The notes beneath the pieces are model-generated. The model searched no databases. It was not told the DNA's origin and was given only the letters and a program-made list of their open reading frames with translations. A stretch of 64,000 nucleotides of DNA from Chimaeribacter californicus. Lineage in GTDB: Bacteria; Pseudomonadota; Gammaproteobacteria; Enterobacterales; Enterobacteriaceae. This document shows positions 52,666-64,000 of the stretch, one piece after another. A program made the translations under genes and the position numbers. Within the stretch, counting starts at the first letter, position 1. Every line of letters begins with the position of its first letter. The stretch covers positions 117,323 to 181,322 of the forward strand of contig NZ_PJZF01000009.1 in the NCBI RefSeq assembly GCF_002858675.1. Reading direction: 5' to 3'.

Positions 52666-53232
52666 TTACTTCACGCGGGAAACGTATTCGCCGGAACGGG
52701 TGTCAACTTTGATCACTTCGCCACGCTGAACGAACAGCGGAACTTTTACCACAGCACCGGTAGACAGGGTAGCCGGCTTGCCGCCAGTCCCTGCGGTGTC
52801 ACCTTTCAGGCCTGGATCAGTCTCAGTGATTTCCAGTTCAACGAAGTTCGGCGGGGTCACGGCGATCGGCTGGCCGTTCCACAGGGTCACGATACATTCT
52901 GCCTGATCCAGCATCCATTTCGCGCTGTCACCTACGGCTTTGGCGTCTGCGGCCAGCTGCTCGAAGGTTTCGTTGTTCATGAAGTGCCAGAACTCACCGT
53001 CGTTGTAGAGGTAAGTCAGGTTCATATCGATGACGTCTGCGCCTTCGGCGGAGTCGGTAGATTTGAAGGTTTTTTCAACGCGGCTGCCGGTCAGCAGGCG
53101 ACGCATTTTAACACGCGCGAACGCCTGGCCTTTGCCCGGCTTAACGAACTCGCTGGATTCAATTGCGTAGGGTTCGCCTTCGAACATGATTTTAAGACCG
53201 GAACGGAAATCGTTGCTAGAATAAGTCGCCAT
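52666..53232 (-). CDS. efp: Elongation factor P
   Basis: Ribosome-binding factor that relieves stalling at consecutive prolines. It has 188 residues from the ATG at 53232 (MATYSSNDF), the E. coli length. Lys34, the residue beta-lysylated by EpmA with EpmB, is in VKPGKGQAF. All three OB-like domains are complete, with the C-terminal [14 protein letters not shown]. The longer in-frame extension overlaps the divergent epmB and is rejected. efp and epmB are divergent, with 43 bases between their start codons. Confidence 0.99.
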   Translation of the reverse strand: MATYSSNDFRSGLKIMFEGEPYAIESSEFVKPGKGQAFARVKMRRLLTGSRVEKTFKSTDSAEGADVIDMNLTYLYNDGEFWHFMNNETFEQLAADAKAVGDSAKWMLDQAECIVTLWNGQPIAVTPPNFVELEITETDPGLKGDTAGTGGKPATLSTGAVVKVPLFVQRGEVIKVDTRSGEYVSRVK

Positions 53233-53275
53233 GGTGGCCCTCTGAAAAAATGTATATTGGTAGCTTAGCCAAAAA

Positions 53276-54304
53276 ATGGCACATATTATAACCCAAAACA
53301 CGGCGATGAGAGAAGATTGGTTGCAGCAACTCGCCGATGTTATTACTGACCCGGACGAGTTGTTGTCGCTGCTGGCACTCGACACTCATCCGGAACTGCA
53401 AAAAGGGCGTGACGCCCGCCGCCTCTTTCCTTTGCGCGTTCCACGCGCGTTTGTCGCACGCATGCAACCCGGCGATGCCGCCGACCCGTTACTGGTTCAG
53501 GTTCTGACAGCCCGGCAGGAATTTCTCTCTGCCCCCGGTTTTACCACCGATCCGCTCGATGAGCAGCAAAGCGTGGTACCCGGCCTGTTGCACAAGTACC
53601 GTAACCGCGCCCTGTTGTTGGTGAAAGGGGGTTGTGCGGTTAACTGCCGCTATTGCTTCCGCCGTCATTTCCCGTATCAGGAAAATCAGGGCAACAAGGC
53701 AAACTGGGGCAAGGCGTTGGAGTATATCCGTCTGCACCCGGAATTGGATGAAATTATTTTCTCCGGCGGCGATCCGCTGATGGCCAAAGATCACGAACTC
53801 GACTGGCTGATTAGCGAGCTGGAGGCCATTCCCCATATTAAGCGGCTGCGCATCCACAGCCGGCTGCCGGTGGTTATTCCGGCCCGCATTACCGAAACGT
53901 TTTGCCAGCGGCTGGCGGCCTCACGTTTGCAGGTGCTGATGGTGACACACATTAACCACCCGAACGAGATCGACGATCATCTGCGCCACAGCATGACGCG
54001 CTTAAAACGTGCAGGCGTGACGCTGCTGAACCAGAGCGTGCTGCTGCGTGGGGTAAATGATGATGCAGACGTGCTGGCACGGCTGAGCAATGCGCTGTTT
54101 GATGCCGGTATTTTGCCTTACTACCTGCATGTGCTGGACAAGGTACAGGGTGCGGCGCATTTCATGGTAGAGGATGAGGAAGCGCGGACGCTGGTCAAAG
54201 CGTTACTGACCAAGGTTTCCGGCTATATGGTGCCGAAGCTGGCACGGGAAGTGGGAGGCGAGCCGAGTAAAACACCGCTCGATCTCTACCTGAAACAGGC
54301 ATAA
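53276..54304 (+). CDS. epmB: EF-P modification lysine 2,3-aminomutase EpmB
   Basis: Radical-SAM, PLP-dependent enzyme that turns (S)-alpha-lysine into (R)-beta-lysine for EF-P modification. It has 342 residues, as in E. coli. The radical-SAM CxxxCxxC cysteines are 120, 124 and 127 ([17 protein letters not shown]). The [14 protein letters not shown] and C-terminal [16 protein letters not shown] blocks are intact. It is divergent from efp. A weak GC-rich inverted repeat follows the gene (about 54317-54334) without a T-run. Confidence 0.98.
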   Translation: MAHIITQNTAMREDWLQQLADVITDPDELLSLLALDTHPELQKGRDARRLFPLRVPRAFVARMQPGDAADPLLVQVLTARQEFLSAPGFTTDPLDEQQSVVPGLLHKYRNRALLLVKGGCAVNCRYCFRRHFPYQENQGNKANWGKALEYIRLHPELDEIIFSGGDPLMAKDHELDWLISELEAIPHIKRLRIHSRLPVVIPARITETFCQRLAASRLQVLMVTHINHPNEIDDHLRHSMTRLKRAGVTLLNQSVLLRGVNDDADVLARLSNALFDAGILPYYLHVLDKVQGAAHFMVEDEEARTLVKALLTKVSGYMVPKLAREVGGEPSKTPLDLYLKQA

Positions 54305-54376
54305 AGAAAAAGTTTACAGGCGAGGTACGCCTCGCCCGGATAAGCGAGACCTATCCCTGCCGGCAATGGATTGCCG

Positions 54377-54721
54377 TTATGGACACTTATAGACCTGCCC
54401 CATCATTTTGCTGTCTTTTGGTACAAAACTGGACCAGAAATCTTCACTTGGGCTGGTGGCACCGTAAATCACGTTACCGCCCATGGCGGCCGCCTTATTA
54501 CGGAGGTCATTTGCCGCGCCGCGCATGGAACTGCCGTCACCGCTGGTGCCTGAGAACCAATTGCTCTGCGTGCCGGTCACTTCGCCCACCAGCTGGCATT
54601 CATTGCCGGGCTGGGCATCAGTAAATTTAACCTGCTGGCCGGTGCTGTTCAGTTGGTGGGTGGAATTACAACCCGCCAGCAGCAACGCGGCTGAAAGTCC
54701 AAGAAACACGTTAATCCGCAT
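54377..54721 (-). CDS. yjeI: DUF4156 lipoprotein YjeI
   Basis: 114-residue predicted lipoprotein of unknown function. The start at 54721 places the signal peptide first (MRINVFLGLSAALLLAGC, Cys18), with GGGGAAAAAG as ribosome-binding site. The upstream in-frame extension of 33 residues would bury the signal peptide. The conserved GNECQLVGEVTG and MRGAANDLRNKAAAMGGNVIYG segments match E. coli YjeI. It lies between epmB and groEL, as in E. coli. Confidence 0.9.
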   Translation of the reverse strand: MRINVFLGLSAALLLAGCNSTHQLNSTGQQVKFTDAQPGNECQLVGEVTGTQSNWFSGTSGDGSSMRGAANDLRNKAAAMGGNVIYGATSPSEDFWSSFVPKDSKMMGQVYKCP

Positions 54722-54930
54722 CTTTTTCCCCATTTGGTTGAGAATCTCGCAAACCTTATCAGCATGCGCGACATGCTGGTTAAGCATCCGTTGCCGTAGT
54801 GAGATGAAATCTGGCCCCATCCCGCTGATAAGTGACGCGTTGGTAGTTTACAGTTTATACGTTAATTCAGCGAGACAATGATAGATATATAGCAGCAACA
54901 ATCAATTAGATGCGAATTATTCTGCACCTA

Positions 54931-54963
54931 TAATAAAAAACCCCCGGCCGGAGCCGGGGGTTT
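54931..54963 (-). terminator. groES-groEL terminator
   Basis: Minus-strand CCCCCGGC-TCCG-GCCGGGGG followed by TTTTTTATT, a very strong hairpin about 40 bases past the groEL stop. Confidence 0.9.
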
Positions 54964-54999
54964 GCACAAACAGACTGTAAGGGGAACAGTCGGCAGAAA

Positions 55000-56664
<1,665 letters not shown>

Positions 56665-56687
56665 TCAGTTCAGTGATATACGCGTGA

Positions 56688-57062
<375 letters not shown>

Positions 57063-57063
57063 C

Positions 57064-57092
57064 TAGATGGGGGCATTAGCCCCCCCTTCAAG
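57064..57092 (-). promoter_or_regulatory. Sigma-32 heat-shock promoter of groE
   Basis: Minus-strand CTTGAAG (57092-57086), 13-14-base spacer, CCCCATCTA (57072-57064). Both elements match the sigma-32 consensus (CTTGAA / CCCCATNT) almost exactly, about 80 bases before groES. Confidence 0.9.
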
Positions 57093-57221
57093 GGACACCA
57101 ACAAAAATTTTTTTATTTTTGCCGTGTCACCGCATAACAAACAGCTAACAAAACGTCAGCCCGCACTCTATCTTGCCGGGGCAGGCACCGCCACCCCAGC
57201 GGCATGTTTTTCTGTTACAGC

Positions 57222-57704
57222 CTAGCGATCATCTTTATGGGTGTGGGAGTCATGATGCTCCAGGCGGGGATTAGGATCATCTTTGCGCTGGTATTCGCCG
57301 TCAAAGGTGGTGCCCCCACCCTGACCGGGCCGGAACCCCCCACGCGCCGTAAAGGCGAGGTGGGGCAGCAACTTCAGCGTCAGGCGTTTTTGCACCGGCG
57401 GCAACAGCAGCAGCAACCCTAAGAAATCGGTAAAGAATCCAGGTAACAGCAACAGGAAACCGGCCAGCACCAGTGAAACGCTTTTAACCATCTCAGCGGC
57501 CGGGCTTTCACCCTGCGCCAGCTTCTGCTGCATCTGCATGAAGGTTTTCATCCCTTCATTACGCACCAGAGACACGCCCACGCCGGAGGTAAAGATCACC
57601 AGCAGCAGGGTCATGAAGACGCCCAGCACATGGGCCACCTGAATAAACAGCGATATCTCAATGTAGACCAGTAAAAATATCACCAGCAACGGTAACAAAC
57701 GCAC
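57222..57704 (-). CDS. fxsA: FxsA-family inner-membrane protein
   Basis: 160-residue membrane protein with hydrophobic helices at about 3-20, 25-45 and 75-103 and a polar, histidine-rich C-terminal tail (PNPRLEHHDSHTHKDDR). In E. coli FxsA overproduction relieves F-plasmid exclusion of phage T7 by binding PifA; its normal role is unknown. AAGGAGAA precedes the start. It sits between groES and divergent aspA, as in E. coli. Confidence 0.93.
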   Translation of the reverse strand: MRLLPLLVIFLLVYIEISLFIQVAHVLGVFMTLLLVIFTSGVGVSLVRNEGMKTFMQMQQKLAQGESPAAEMVKSVSLVLAGFLLLLPGFFTDFLGLLLLLPPVQKRLTLKLLPHLAFTARGGFRPGQGGGTTFDGEYQRKDDPNPRLEHHDSHTHKDDR

Positions 57705-57860
57705 CGTATTCTCCTTTCAGCAAACGCGTTGGCAAAGGGACACCAACGCGTAAAAATAGAGGCCCGGCAGGTCATTTTACCGGGCTGACCTCATTGAGAT
57801 GGAGTTGACGCCGGGCGAATTCAACCGCACCGTGTATTTTTATTCAGTAGGGTGATGAAA

Positions 57861-57876
57861 TGTGAAGGCCTTCACA
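57861..57876. promoter_or_regulatory. CRP site of the aspA promoter
   Basis: TGTGA-AGGCCT-TCACA is a perfect palindromic CRP consensus. Its centre is about 89 bases upstream of the start of transcription implied by TATGAT (57946-57951), a class I distance. CRP activation of aspA is known in E. coli. Confidence 0.85.
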
Positions 57877-57945
57877 GTTATCAAATCATCCCACTGTGAG
57901 CGCGCGAGGCGTGATCTCACTGCGTGCATTTCTCCGAAAGCAGCA

Positions 57946-57951
57946 TATGAT
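57946..57951 (+). promoter_or_regulatory. Candidate aspA -10 element
   Basis: TATGAT, about 110 bases before aspA, on the right side of the CRP site. No strong -35 box is evident, consistent with an activator-dependent promoter. The 355-bp gap between fxsA and aspA holds no gene. Confidence 0.5.
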
Positions 57952-58059
57952 CGTGCCCGGCAAGAAGCCGGCGGTTAATCCTGTGGTGTGAACATGCGCC
58001 AGCATAATGTCTACTATTTATTCAGTCATCCATTTACGGCATCAAATAGAGAAGGTTCT

Positions 58060-59496
58060 ATGTCAAACACAATTCGTATCGAAGAAGATCTGCTCGGCAC
58101 CCGCGAAGTGCCGGCAGAGGCTTACTACGGGATCCATACCCTGCGTGCGATCGAAAACTTCTATATCAGCAATACCAAAATCAGTGATGTCCCTGAATTC
58201 GTACGCGGCATGGTAATGGTCAAGAAAGCAGCGGCGCTGGCAAACAAAGAGCTGAAAACCATTCCGCGCAAAATTGCTGATGTGATTATCCAGGCGTGTG
58301 ATGAGGTGCTGAATAAAGGCAAATGCATGGATCAGTTCCCGGTAGACGTTTTCCAGGGCGGCGCCGGGACGTCACTCAACATGAACACCAATGAGGTGCT
58401 GGCCAATATCGGGCTGGAGCTGATGGGCCATCAGAAAGGTGAATACCAATACCTCAACCCCAACGATCACCTGAATAAATGCCAGTCCACTAATGACGCC
58501 TACCCCACCGGGTTCCGCATTGCGGTGTATGCCTCCATCCTGAAACTGATTGATGCCATCAGCCAGTTGGGTGACGGCTTTGAGCGCAAAGCCAAAGAAT
58601 TTGAAACCATCCTGAAAATGGGCCGTACCCAGTTGCAGGATGCAGTGCCGATGACCCTGGGCCAGGAATTCCATGCATTCAACGTGCTGCTGAAAGAAGA
58701 GACCAAAAACCTGCTGCGCACGGGGGAATTGTTGCTGGAAGTGAACCTCGGGGCGACCGCTATCGGCACCCGCCTCAACACGCCGGACGGCTACCAGCAA
58801 CTGGCAGTGCAGCATCTGGCCGCCGTGAGTAACCTGCCGTGCGTACCGGCGGAAGATCTGATTGAAGCAACGTCAGACTGCGGCGCCTATGTGATGGTAC
58901 ACAGTTCGCTGAAACGCCTGGCGGTGAAGCTGTCGAAAATCTGTAACGACCTGCGCCTGCTCTCGTCCGGCCCGCGCGCCGGGCTGAATGAGATCAACCT
59001 GCCGGAACTGCAGGCCGGCTCCTCCATCATGCCGGCCAAGGTCAACCCGGTGATCCCGGAGGTGGTGAATCAGGTCTGTTTCAAAGTGATCGGCAACGAT
59101 ACCTGCGTCACCATGGCCTCAGAAGCAGGCCAGTTGCAGCTGAACGTGATGGAGCCGGTCATCGGCCAGGCGATGTTTGAATCCATCCATATCCTGACCA
59201 ACGCCTGCTACAACCTGCTGGAAAAATGTGTCAACGGCATTACGGCCAATAAAGAGGTATGTGAAGCATACGTCTTCAATTCTATCGGCATCGTCACGTA
59301 CCTGAACCCGTTTATCGGCCATCATAACGGCGATATCGTCGGCAAAATTTGTGCGGAGACCGGCAAGAGCGTGCGTGAAGTGGTGCTGGAGCGTGGCCTG
59401 CTGACGGAAGCGGAACTGGATGACATTTTCTCGGTACAGAATCTGATGTTCCCCGCGTACAAAGCCAAACGCTATACCGACGAGAATGAACAGTAA
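58060..59496 (+). CDS. aspA: Aspartate ammonia-lyase
   Basis: Reversibly deaminates aspartate to fumarate and ammonia, feeding fumarate respiration and nitrogen supply. The start at 58060 gives 478 residues ([24 protein letters not shown]), as in E. coli; an upstream in-frame start lacks a ribosome-binding site. The fumarase/aspartase signature [11 protein letters not shown], with the catalytic serine loop, is intact. AGAGAAGG precedes the start. dcuA lies 115 bases downstream past a terminator-like hairpin. Confidence 0.99.
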   Translation: MSNTIRIEEDLLGTREVPAEAYYGIHTLRAIENFYISNTKISDVPEFVRGMVMVKKAAALANKELKTIPRKIADVIIQACDEVLNKGKCMDQFPVDVFQGGAGTSLNMNTNEVLANIGLELMGHQKGEYQYLNPNDHLNKCQSTNDAYPTGFRIAVYASILKLIDAISQLGDGFERKAKEFETILKMGRTQLQDAVPMTLGQEFHAFNVLLKEETKNLLRTGELLLEVNLGATAIGTRLNTPDGYQQLAVQHLAAVSNLPCVPAEDLIEATSDCGAYVMVHSSLKRLAVKLSKICNDLRLLSSGPRAGLNEINLPELQAGSSIMPAKVNPVIPEVVNQVCFKVIGNDTCVTMASEAGQLQLNVMEPVIGQAMFESIHILTNACYNLLEKCVNGITANKEVCEAYVFNSIGIVTYLNPFIGHHNGDIVGKICAETGKSVREVVLERGLLTEAELDDIFSVQNLMFPAYKAKRYTDENEQ

Positions 59497-59517
59497 TCCT
59501 GTTCTGACCTGACATCA

Positions 59518-59551
59518 GGGCACGTTATTCCAGTGGATAACGTGCCCTTTT
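59518..59551 (+). terminator. Terminator between aspA and dcuA
   Basis: GGGCACGTTAT (59518-59528) pairs with ATAACGTGCCC (59537-59547), followed by TTTTC. Partial read-through into dcuA would allow both shared and independent expression. Confidence 0.75.
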
Positions 59552-59611
59552 CTTTTGGAAGGTACAAAAGAATAACAAGCTGTTTTCATTTTTTACTAAG
59601 GAACAAACGCG

Positions 59612-60928
59612 ATGTTGATTTTGGAATTTGTCATTGTGCTGCTGGCCATCTTCCTTGGCGCCCGATTAGGCGGTATCGGGATTGGCTTTGCCGGCGGGCT
59701 GGGGGTGCTGGTGCTGGCGCTGATTGGCGTCAAGCCCGGTACCATCCCGTTTGATGTGATCTCTATCATCATGGCGGTGATTGCTGCCATTTCCGCCATG
59801 CAGGTGGCCGGGGGTATGGATTACCTGGTACGCCAGACGGAAAAATTGCTGCGGCGCAACCCGCGCCACATCACCCTGCTGGCACCGGTGGTTACCTACT
59901 TCCTGACTATTTTTGCCGGCACCGGCAATATCTCGCTCTCTGCGCTGCCGGTGATTGCGGAAGTCGCCAAGGAGCAGGGTATCCGCCCCAGCCGCCCGCT
60001 TTCTACCGCCGTGGTGGCCGCACAAATCGCCATTACCGCCTCGCCCATTTCGGCGGCGGTGGTGTACATGGCAACTGTGATGGAGCCGCAAGGCGTCAGC
60101 TACCTGACGATGCTGAGTATCTTAATCCCCTCGACGCTGGCGGCCGTGCTGCTGATGTCGCTGCTGGTAAGCTGGCTATTCAACGCCCGGCTGGAAGACG
60201 ACCCGGGGTATCAGCAACGGCTGGCGGAAGGGTTGATTACGCTGCGTGGTGAAGATCGCCCGGCCATTTCCGCGTCAGCCCCCTACTCCGTACTGCTGTT
60301 CCTGCTCGGGGTGCTGGCTGTGGTGGTCTATGCCATTTTTAACAGCAACGGCTTCCACCAGGCAGTGTTGGGCAGCCCGGCTGCGCCGGTAATGACCACT
60401 ACCAGCGCTATCCTGATCATCATGCTGAGCGTTGCCACGCTGATCACCCTGCTCTGCCGGGTAGATACCGCTGCCATCCTCAATGCCAGCACCTTCAAGG
60501 CGGGCATGAGCGCTAGCATCTGTATTCTGGGTGTGGCCTGGCTGGGCGATACGTTTGTACAGGATAACCTGGAATGGATCAAAGGCACGGCCGGCAGCGC
60601 CATTACCAGCCACCCCTGGCTGCTGGCGGTGATTTTCTTCTTCTGCTCAGCGCTGCTTTACTCGCAAGCCGCGACCGCCAAAGCGCTGATGCCGATGGCA
60701 ATCGCACTGGGTGTCACCCCGCTGACTGCGCTGGCGGCATTCCCGGCGGTGTCCGGGCTGTTTATTCTGCCGACTTACCCGACGCTGGTGGCAGCAGTAC
60801 AGATGGATGACACCGGCACCACGCGCATCGGCCGTTTCGTTTTTAACCATCCCTTCTTTATCCCCGGCACGCTGGGCGTCGCACTTTCCGTGCTGTTCAG
60901 CTTTGCGCTCGGCAGCATGTTGCTGTAA
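59612..60928 (+). CDS. dcuA: C4-dicarboxylate transporter DcuA
   Basis: Inner-membrane carrier for aspartate, fumarate, malate and succinate exchange; in E. coli DcuA is made constitutively and also takes up aspartate aerobically. It has 438 residues and about ten to twelve membrane helices, beginning at residue 2. Family motifs include ARLGGIGIGFAGGLGVLVL, FAGTGNISLSALPVIAEVAKEQG and YSQAATAKALMPMAIALG near the C-terminus. AAGGAAC precedes the start. It follows aspA, the usual partner. Confidence 0.98.
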   Translation: MLILEFVIVLLAIFLGARLGGIGIGFAGGLGVLVLALIGVKPGTIPFDVISIIMAVIAAISAMQVAGGMDYLVRQTEKLLRRNPRHITLLAPVVTYFLTIFAGTGNISLSALPVIAEVAKEQGIRPSRPLSTAVVAAQIAITASPISAAVVYMATVMEPQGVSYLTMLSILIPSTLAAVLLMSLLVSWLFNARLEDDPGYQQRLAEGLITLRGEDRPAISASAPYSVLLFLLGVLAVVVYAIFNSNGFHQAVLGSPAAPVMTTTSAILIIMLSVATLITLLCRVDTAAILNASTFKAGMSASICILGVAWLGDTFVQDNLEWIKGTAGSAITSHPWLLAVIFFFCSALLYSQAATAKALMPMAIALGVTPLTALAAFPAVSGLFILPTYPTLVAAVQMDDTGTTRIGRFVFNHPFFIPGTLGVALSVLFSFALGSMLL

Positions 60929-61089
60929 GTCACCGGCGGGGCATTACCCGTCATTGCCATGTCCACTAAAGTGTATGCGGGGGTAAAATCCCCCGCCTTC
61001 GCCTTCAAGCGGCCTGCGCTTCGCGTTATAGTCTCTGGTTCGCGCTGACAGGTCAGCGCGCCCTTCTTCCACTATGTTGCGAGGTCGAG

Positions 61090-61473
61090 ATGTCTGAGAT
61101 AACCGCGTCTGAAGTGACCCTGACAGAAAATTTCCCCCTGAACATCGATCTCCCGGAAAGCCACGCCATTGTAGTGCTCTGCACAGCACCGGATGAAGAC
61201 AGCGCGCAGGAGCTGGCGGCAGTGGCGCTGGGTGAGAAGCTGGCGGCCTGCGTCACCCTGCTGCCGGGCGCCAGCTCGATGTACTACTGGGAAGGCAAGC
61301 TGGAGCAGGCGTATGAAGTCCAGATGTTGTTCAAAAGTGACACTCAACACCAGCAGGCGCTGCTTGCCTGCCTCCGGCAACACCACACTTACCAGACACC
61401 GGAACTGCTGGTGTTGCCCGTCCGCGATGGAGACAAAGATTACCTCTCATGGATTACCGCCTCATTAAAATAA
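61090..61473 (+). CDS. cutA: Divalent-cation tolerance protein CutA
   Basis: Trimeric, PII-like small protein reported to bind copper and linked to metal tolerance; its exact role is unclear. It has 127 residues. The first 25 or so form a poorly conserved extension relative to E. coli (112). The core has [37 protein letters not shown] and TPELLVLPV. It overlaps dsbD by 25 bases, an arrangement also known in E. coli, and the stop codon lies inside the dsbD signal-peptide region. Confidence 0.95.
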   Translation: MSEITASEVTLTENFPLNIDLPESHAIVVLCTAPDEDSAQELAAVALGEKLAACVTLLPGASSMYYWEGKLEQAYEVQMLFKSDTQHQQALLACLRQHHTYQTPELLVLPVRDGDKDYLSWITASLK

Positions 61474-63170
61474 TCGTCTGGCTATGCAGCGCGTTGCTGC
61501 TGCCTTTGGCTGCGCATGCTTCTCTTTTTCCGCCGCCTGCCGCGAATACGTTTGTCCCGCCCGATCAGGCGTTTGCCTTTGATTTTTCCCAGAAAGGCAA
61601 CCGCCTGGCCCTGAGCTGGCAGATCAAACCCGGCTACTATCTTTACCGCCAGCAAATCCAGTGGACGGCCACCGGCGCAACAGTGGGTGACGTCACCCTG
61701 CCGGAAGGGTTGTCACATAAAGATGAATTTTTCGGCATCTCAGAGATCTACAAAAACCAGCTGGCGTTCACGCTGCCGCTGACGCAGGCCGCGCCGCACA
61801 GCCAGCTGAAGGTGACGTATCAGGGCTGTGCCGAGGCGGGTTTCTGCTACCCACCGGAAACGCGGATCGTCCCGCTGAGCGCGGTCACGCCCGGTGCGCC
61901 CCAGGAAGCGGCCACCGCGCCTTCTGCACCGTCGCAGACCGCTGCTGCCACGGCACCGTTGCCGTTCTCGCCGCTGTGGGCGCTGCTGATCGGCATCGGC
62001 ATCGCGTTTACGCCCTGCGTGCTGCCGATGTATCCGCTGATTTCCGGCATCATCCTGGGGCGGGAACAACGGCACAGCCACCGCCGTGTGGCTGTGCTGG
62101 CGCTGGTGTATGTGCAAGGCATGGCGCTGACTTACACCCTGCTGGGGCTGGTGGTGGCTGCGGCCGGGCTGCCGTTTCAGGCGGCGCTGCAAAGCCCCGG
62201 CGTGCTGATCGCGCTGTCGGTGCTGTTTATCCTGCTGGCGCTCTCGATGTTCGGCATGTTTACTTTGCAGTTGCCCTCAGCACTGCAAACCCGGCTGACG
62301 CTGTGGAGCAATACCCAGCAGGGCGGCTCGCTGCCCGGCGTGTTTGTGATGGGTGCGCTGGCGGGGCTAATCTGCTCGCCCTGCACCACGGCACCGCTGA
62401 GTGCCATTCTGCTCTACATTGCGCAGAGCGGTAATCTGCTGGCTGGCGGCGGTACGCTGTACCTGTATGCCCTGGGTATGGGTATCCCGCTGGTGGCAGT
62501 GACGCTGTTCGGCAACCGGCTGCTGCCGAGAAGCGGGCCATGGATGAATGCGGTTAAAGAGGCGTTCGGCTTTGTGATTCTGGCGCTGCCGGTCTTTCTG
62601 CTGACGCGGGTCATCGGCGATGTATGGGGCGAACGGTTATGGAGCCTACTGGGCATCGCATTTTTTGGCTGGGCATTCCTGCTCAGCCTGAAAAGCAGCC
62701 GCGTCGGCATCCGGTCGCTGCAACTGCTGCTGCTGGCCGCCATGCTGGTGGTGGCGCGGCCGTTGCAGGAGTGGGCCTTCCCCTCCCCGGCCACGGCGGC
62801 AGAACCTGCCGGGCTGGCGTTCCAGCCCATCACCAGCCGGGACGCCCTGGCGCAGGCGCTGCACCAGGCGCAGGGCAAGCGGGTAATGCTCGATCTCTAC
62901 GCTGACTGGTGTGTCGCCTGCAAAGAGTTTGAGAAATACACCTTCAGCCAGCCTGAGGTGCAGGCGACGCTGGCGGATACCGTGCTGTTGCAGGCGGATG
63001 TCACCGGCAACAGCGCGGAACAGCAGGCGCTGCTGGCCCAGTTACAGGTGCTGGGTTTGCCCACCATTCTGTTCTTCGGCCCGCAGGGCCAGGAAATACC
63101 GGATTCCCGCGTGACCGGGTTTATGGACGCCGTGGCCTTCCGTGCACATTTGCAGAAAGTACGCCAGTAA
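61449..63170 (+). CDS. dsbD: Thiol:disulfide interchange protein DsbD
   Basis: Carries reducing power from cytoplasmic thioredoxin across the inner membrane to DsbC, DsbG and cytochrome-c maturation proteins. It has 573 residues. A signal peptide (1-24, ...AAHA|SL) precedes the periplasmic alpha domain with Cys127 and Cys133. The beta domain has eight membrane helices with Cys190 (FTPC) and Cys312 (SPC). The thioredoxin-like gamma domain has WCVAC at 487-491. All six redox cysteines are therefore present. It is translationally coupled to cutA by a 25-base overlap. Confidence 0.98.
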   Translation: MDYRLIKIIVWLCSALLLPLAAHASLFPPPAANTFVPPDQAFAFDFSQKGNRLALSWQIKPGYYLYRQQIQWTATGATVGDVTLPEGLSHKDEFFGISEIYKNQLAFTLPLTQAAPHSQLKVTYQGCAEAGFCYPPETRIVPLSAVTPGAPQEAATAPSAPSQTAAATAPLPFSPLWALLIGIGIAFTPCVLPMYPLISGIILGREQRHSHRRVAVLALVYVQGMALTYTLLGLVVAAAGLPFQAALQSPGVLIALSVLFILLALSMFGMFTLQLPSALQTRLTLWSNTQQGGSLPGVFVMGALAGLICSPCTTAPLSAILLYIAQSGNLLAGGGTLYLYALGMGIPLVAVTLFGNRLLPRSGPWMNAVKEAFGFVILALPVFLLTRVIGDVWGERLWSLLGIAFFGWAFLLSLKSSRVGIRSLQLLLLAAMLVVARPLQEWAFPSPATAAEPAGLAFQPITSRDALAQALHQAQGKRVMLDLYADWCVACKEFEKYTFSQPEVQATLADTVLLQADVTGNSAEQQALLAQLQVLGLPTILFFGPQGQEIPDSRVTGFMDAVAFRAHLQKVRQ

Positions 63171-63210
63171 ACGACACTACTGTCTGGATCGGAAATGGGA
63201 GAACGCCAAC

Positions 63211-63786
63211 GTGCAACGTGAACATGTGCTGAACCACGCTTTAACCCTTTTGGAGCAGCGCGGGCTGGCCACCACCACCGTAGAAATGGTGGCAACGGAA
63301 ACGGGACGTACGGAGAGCGACTTATACCGCTTCTGGCCGGATCGGGAGGCGCTGTTATATGACTGCCTGCGCCATCATGGTCAACAGATTGATACCTGGC
63401 GGCGGCAACTGCTGCTGGATGACACCCAGACGCCGCAACAGAAGTTGCTGGCCCGTTATAAGGTGCTGCATGAGCAGGTGAACCAGCAGCGCTATCCAGG
63501 TTGTCTGTTTATTGCCGCCTGTAGCTTTTTCCCAGATAAACAGCACCCTATCCACCAGCTCGCGGAGCAGCAAAAACGCGCCTCGTATGAATATACGCTG
63601 TCGCTGTTGCAGGACATGGACGCAGACGATGCGCCGATGGTTGCCGAGCAGATGGAGCTGATTCTGGAAGGGTGTTTAAGTAAATTGCTGGTAAAACGGC
63701 AGCCCCATGATGTGGAAGTCGCGTTACGGCTGGCAGAGGATATTTTGCAGGTCGCACGCTGCCGTAAACATGGCGCACTGGCCTGA
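63211..63786 (+). CDS. yjdC: TetR/AcrR-family regulator YjdC
   Basis: 191-residue transcriptional regulator, colinear with E. coli YjdC, which follows dsbD in the same way. A GTG start at 63211 is preferred, nine bases after GGGAG; upstream in-frame codons overlap the dsbD end. The N-terminal helix-turn-helix covers about 1-47 and the ligand-binding region the remainder ([28 protein letters not shown]). Ligand and targets are unknown. A loose GC-rich stem with TTTTT at 63805-63836 may end the operon. Confidence 0.92.
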   Translation: MQREHVLNHALTLLEQRGLATTTVEMVATETGRTESDLYRFWPDREALLYDCLRHHGQQIDTWRRQLLLDDTQTPQQKLLARYKVLHEQVNQQRYPGCLFIAACSFFPDKQHPIHQLAEQQKRASYEYTLSLLQDMDADDAPMVAEQMELILEGCLSKLLVKRQPHDVEVALRLAEDILQVARCRKHGALA

Positions 63787-63888
63787 TAATGTCTGCCTGA
63801 CAAAGGCGGTGTTGGCTGCCGCCATGCCGCTTTTTGCCTGAAAAGAGAGCAGTCAGGCCAGTTTGGGGGAGAATTCTGCATAAAGCCG

Positions 63889-63917
63889 TTGACGGCCTTC
63901 AGCCAATACGGTTTAAT
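63889..63917 (+). promoter_or_regulatory. Promoter of tRNA-Phe
   Basis: TTGACG (63889-63894), 17-base spacer, TTTAAT (63912-63917), then a GC-rich discriminator GCGCCCCG. Transcription would begin within a few bases of the mature tRNA 5' end. Confidence 0.75.
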
Positions 63918-63927
63918 GCGCCCCGTT

Positions 63928-64000
63928 GCCCGGATAGCTCAGTCGGTAGAGCAGGGGATTGAAAATCCCCGTGTCCTTGGTTCGATTCCGAGTCCGGGCA
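63928..64000 (+). tRNA. tRNA-Phe (GAA), cut by the window edge before CCA
   Basis: 73 bases are visible: acceptor GCCCGGA / TCCGGGC, D-arm GCTC, anticodon stem GGGGA / TCCCC with loop TTGAAAA (anticodon GAA), T-loop TTCGATT. The terminal CCA would fall just beyond the end of the window. It corresponds to the E. coli pheU/pheV type. Confidence 0.97.

Noticed and set aside
54317..54334. Inverted repeat after epmB that could be a terminator or a REP element
   Set aside because: Stem is good but no T-run follows and the sequence does not match REP consensus; only one copy was seen in the window.
57901..57930. Second CRP site near GTGATCTCAC upstream of aspA
   Set aside because: The half-sites are only two bases apart instead of six, so it does not fit the CRP consensus.
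60976..60995. GCGGGG/CCCCGC hairpin after dcuA as terminator
   Set aside because: The run after the stem is TTCGCC, not a T-tract, so termination there is doubtful.

Overview
The window is a continuous stretch of core chromosome from a member of the Enterobacterales. Gene content and order follow the E. coli 94-96 min region (ppa through dsbD/yjdC), proteins are close in length to their E. coli counterparts, and base composition is fairly GC-rich. Details such as a two-LysM AmiB, no ampC or sugE between frdD and ecnB, and mscM lying directly next to epmA suggest a Serratia/Yersiniaceae-like organism rather than Escherichia. That placement is inference. No prophage, insertion sequence, CRISPR array or obvious genomic island was seen.

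Layout, left to right. (1) 1-14.9 kb: ppa; the outer-membrane assembly pair tamA-tamB with ytfP; msrA; the polyamine-export gene ytfL/paeA; ytfK; ytfJ; cysQ; cpdB; fklB; opgA. (2) 14.9-22.1 kb: the ribosomal operon rpsF-priB-rpsR-rplI with its S6:S18 leader, an unexplained 0.5-kb intergenic block, yjfP, a methyl-accepting chemotaxis gene, the two small YhcN-family genes bsmA and yjfN, and aidB. (3) 22.2-38.7 kb, all minus strand: nsrR-rnr-rlmB, purA, yjeT, and the long nnr-tsaE-amiB-mutL-miaA-hfq-hflX-hflK-hflC cluster. (4) 38.7-43.5 kb: queG, a datA-like cluster of DnaA boxes, three tRNA-Gly genes, orn, rsgA and psd. (5) 43.5-54.7 kb: mscM, epmA, frdABCD, blc, entericidins ecnB and ecnA (both too short for usual ORF cut-offs), efp, epmB and yjeI. 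(6) 55-64 kb: groES-groEL, fxsA, aspA, dcuA, cutA, dsbD, yjdC and a tRNA-Phe running off the right edge.

Several groups work together. aspA, dcuA and frdABCD make, move and reduce fumarate during anaerobic growth; a sequence-perfect CRP site precedes aspA and an FNR-type site precedes frdA. efp, epmA and epmB are the elongation factor P and two of its lysine-modification enzymes. rnr, orn, hfq, miaA, rlmB and rsgA serve RNA metabolism and ribosome maturation. tamA/tamB, mscM, psd, blc and amiB serve the envelope.

The most interesting non-coding signals are: the datA-like locus with five DnaA-box-like 9-mers and a consensus IHF site; five 15-bp tandem repeats in a tRNA spacer; a strong stem in the ytfK leader; and the rpsF-yjfP intergenic block, which has a 27-bp palindrome, an orphan plus-strand terminator and a possible 20-codon ORF. 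That block is the best candidate here for something undescribed.
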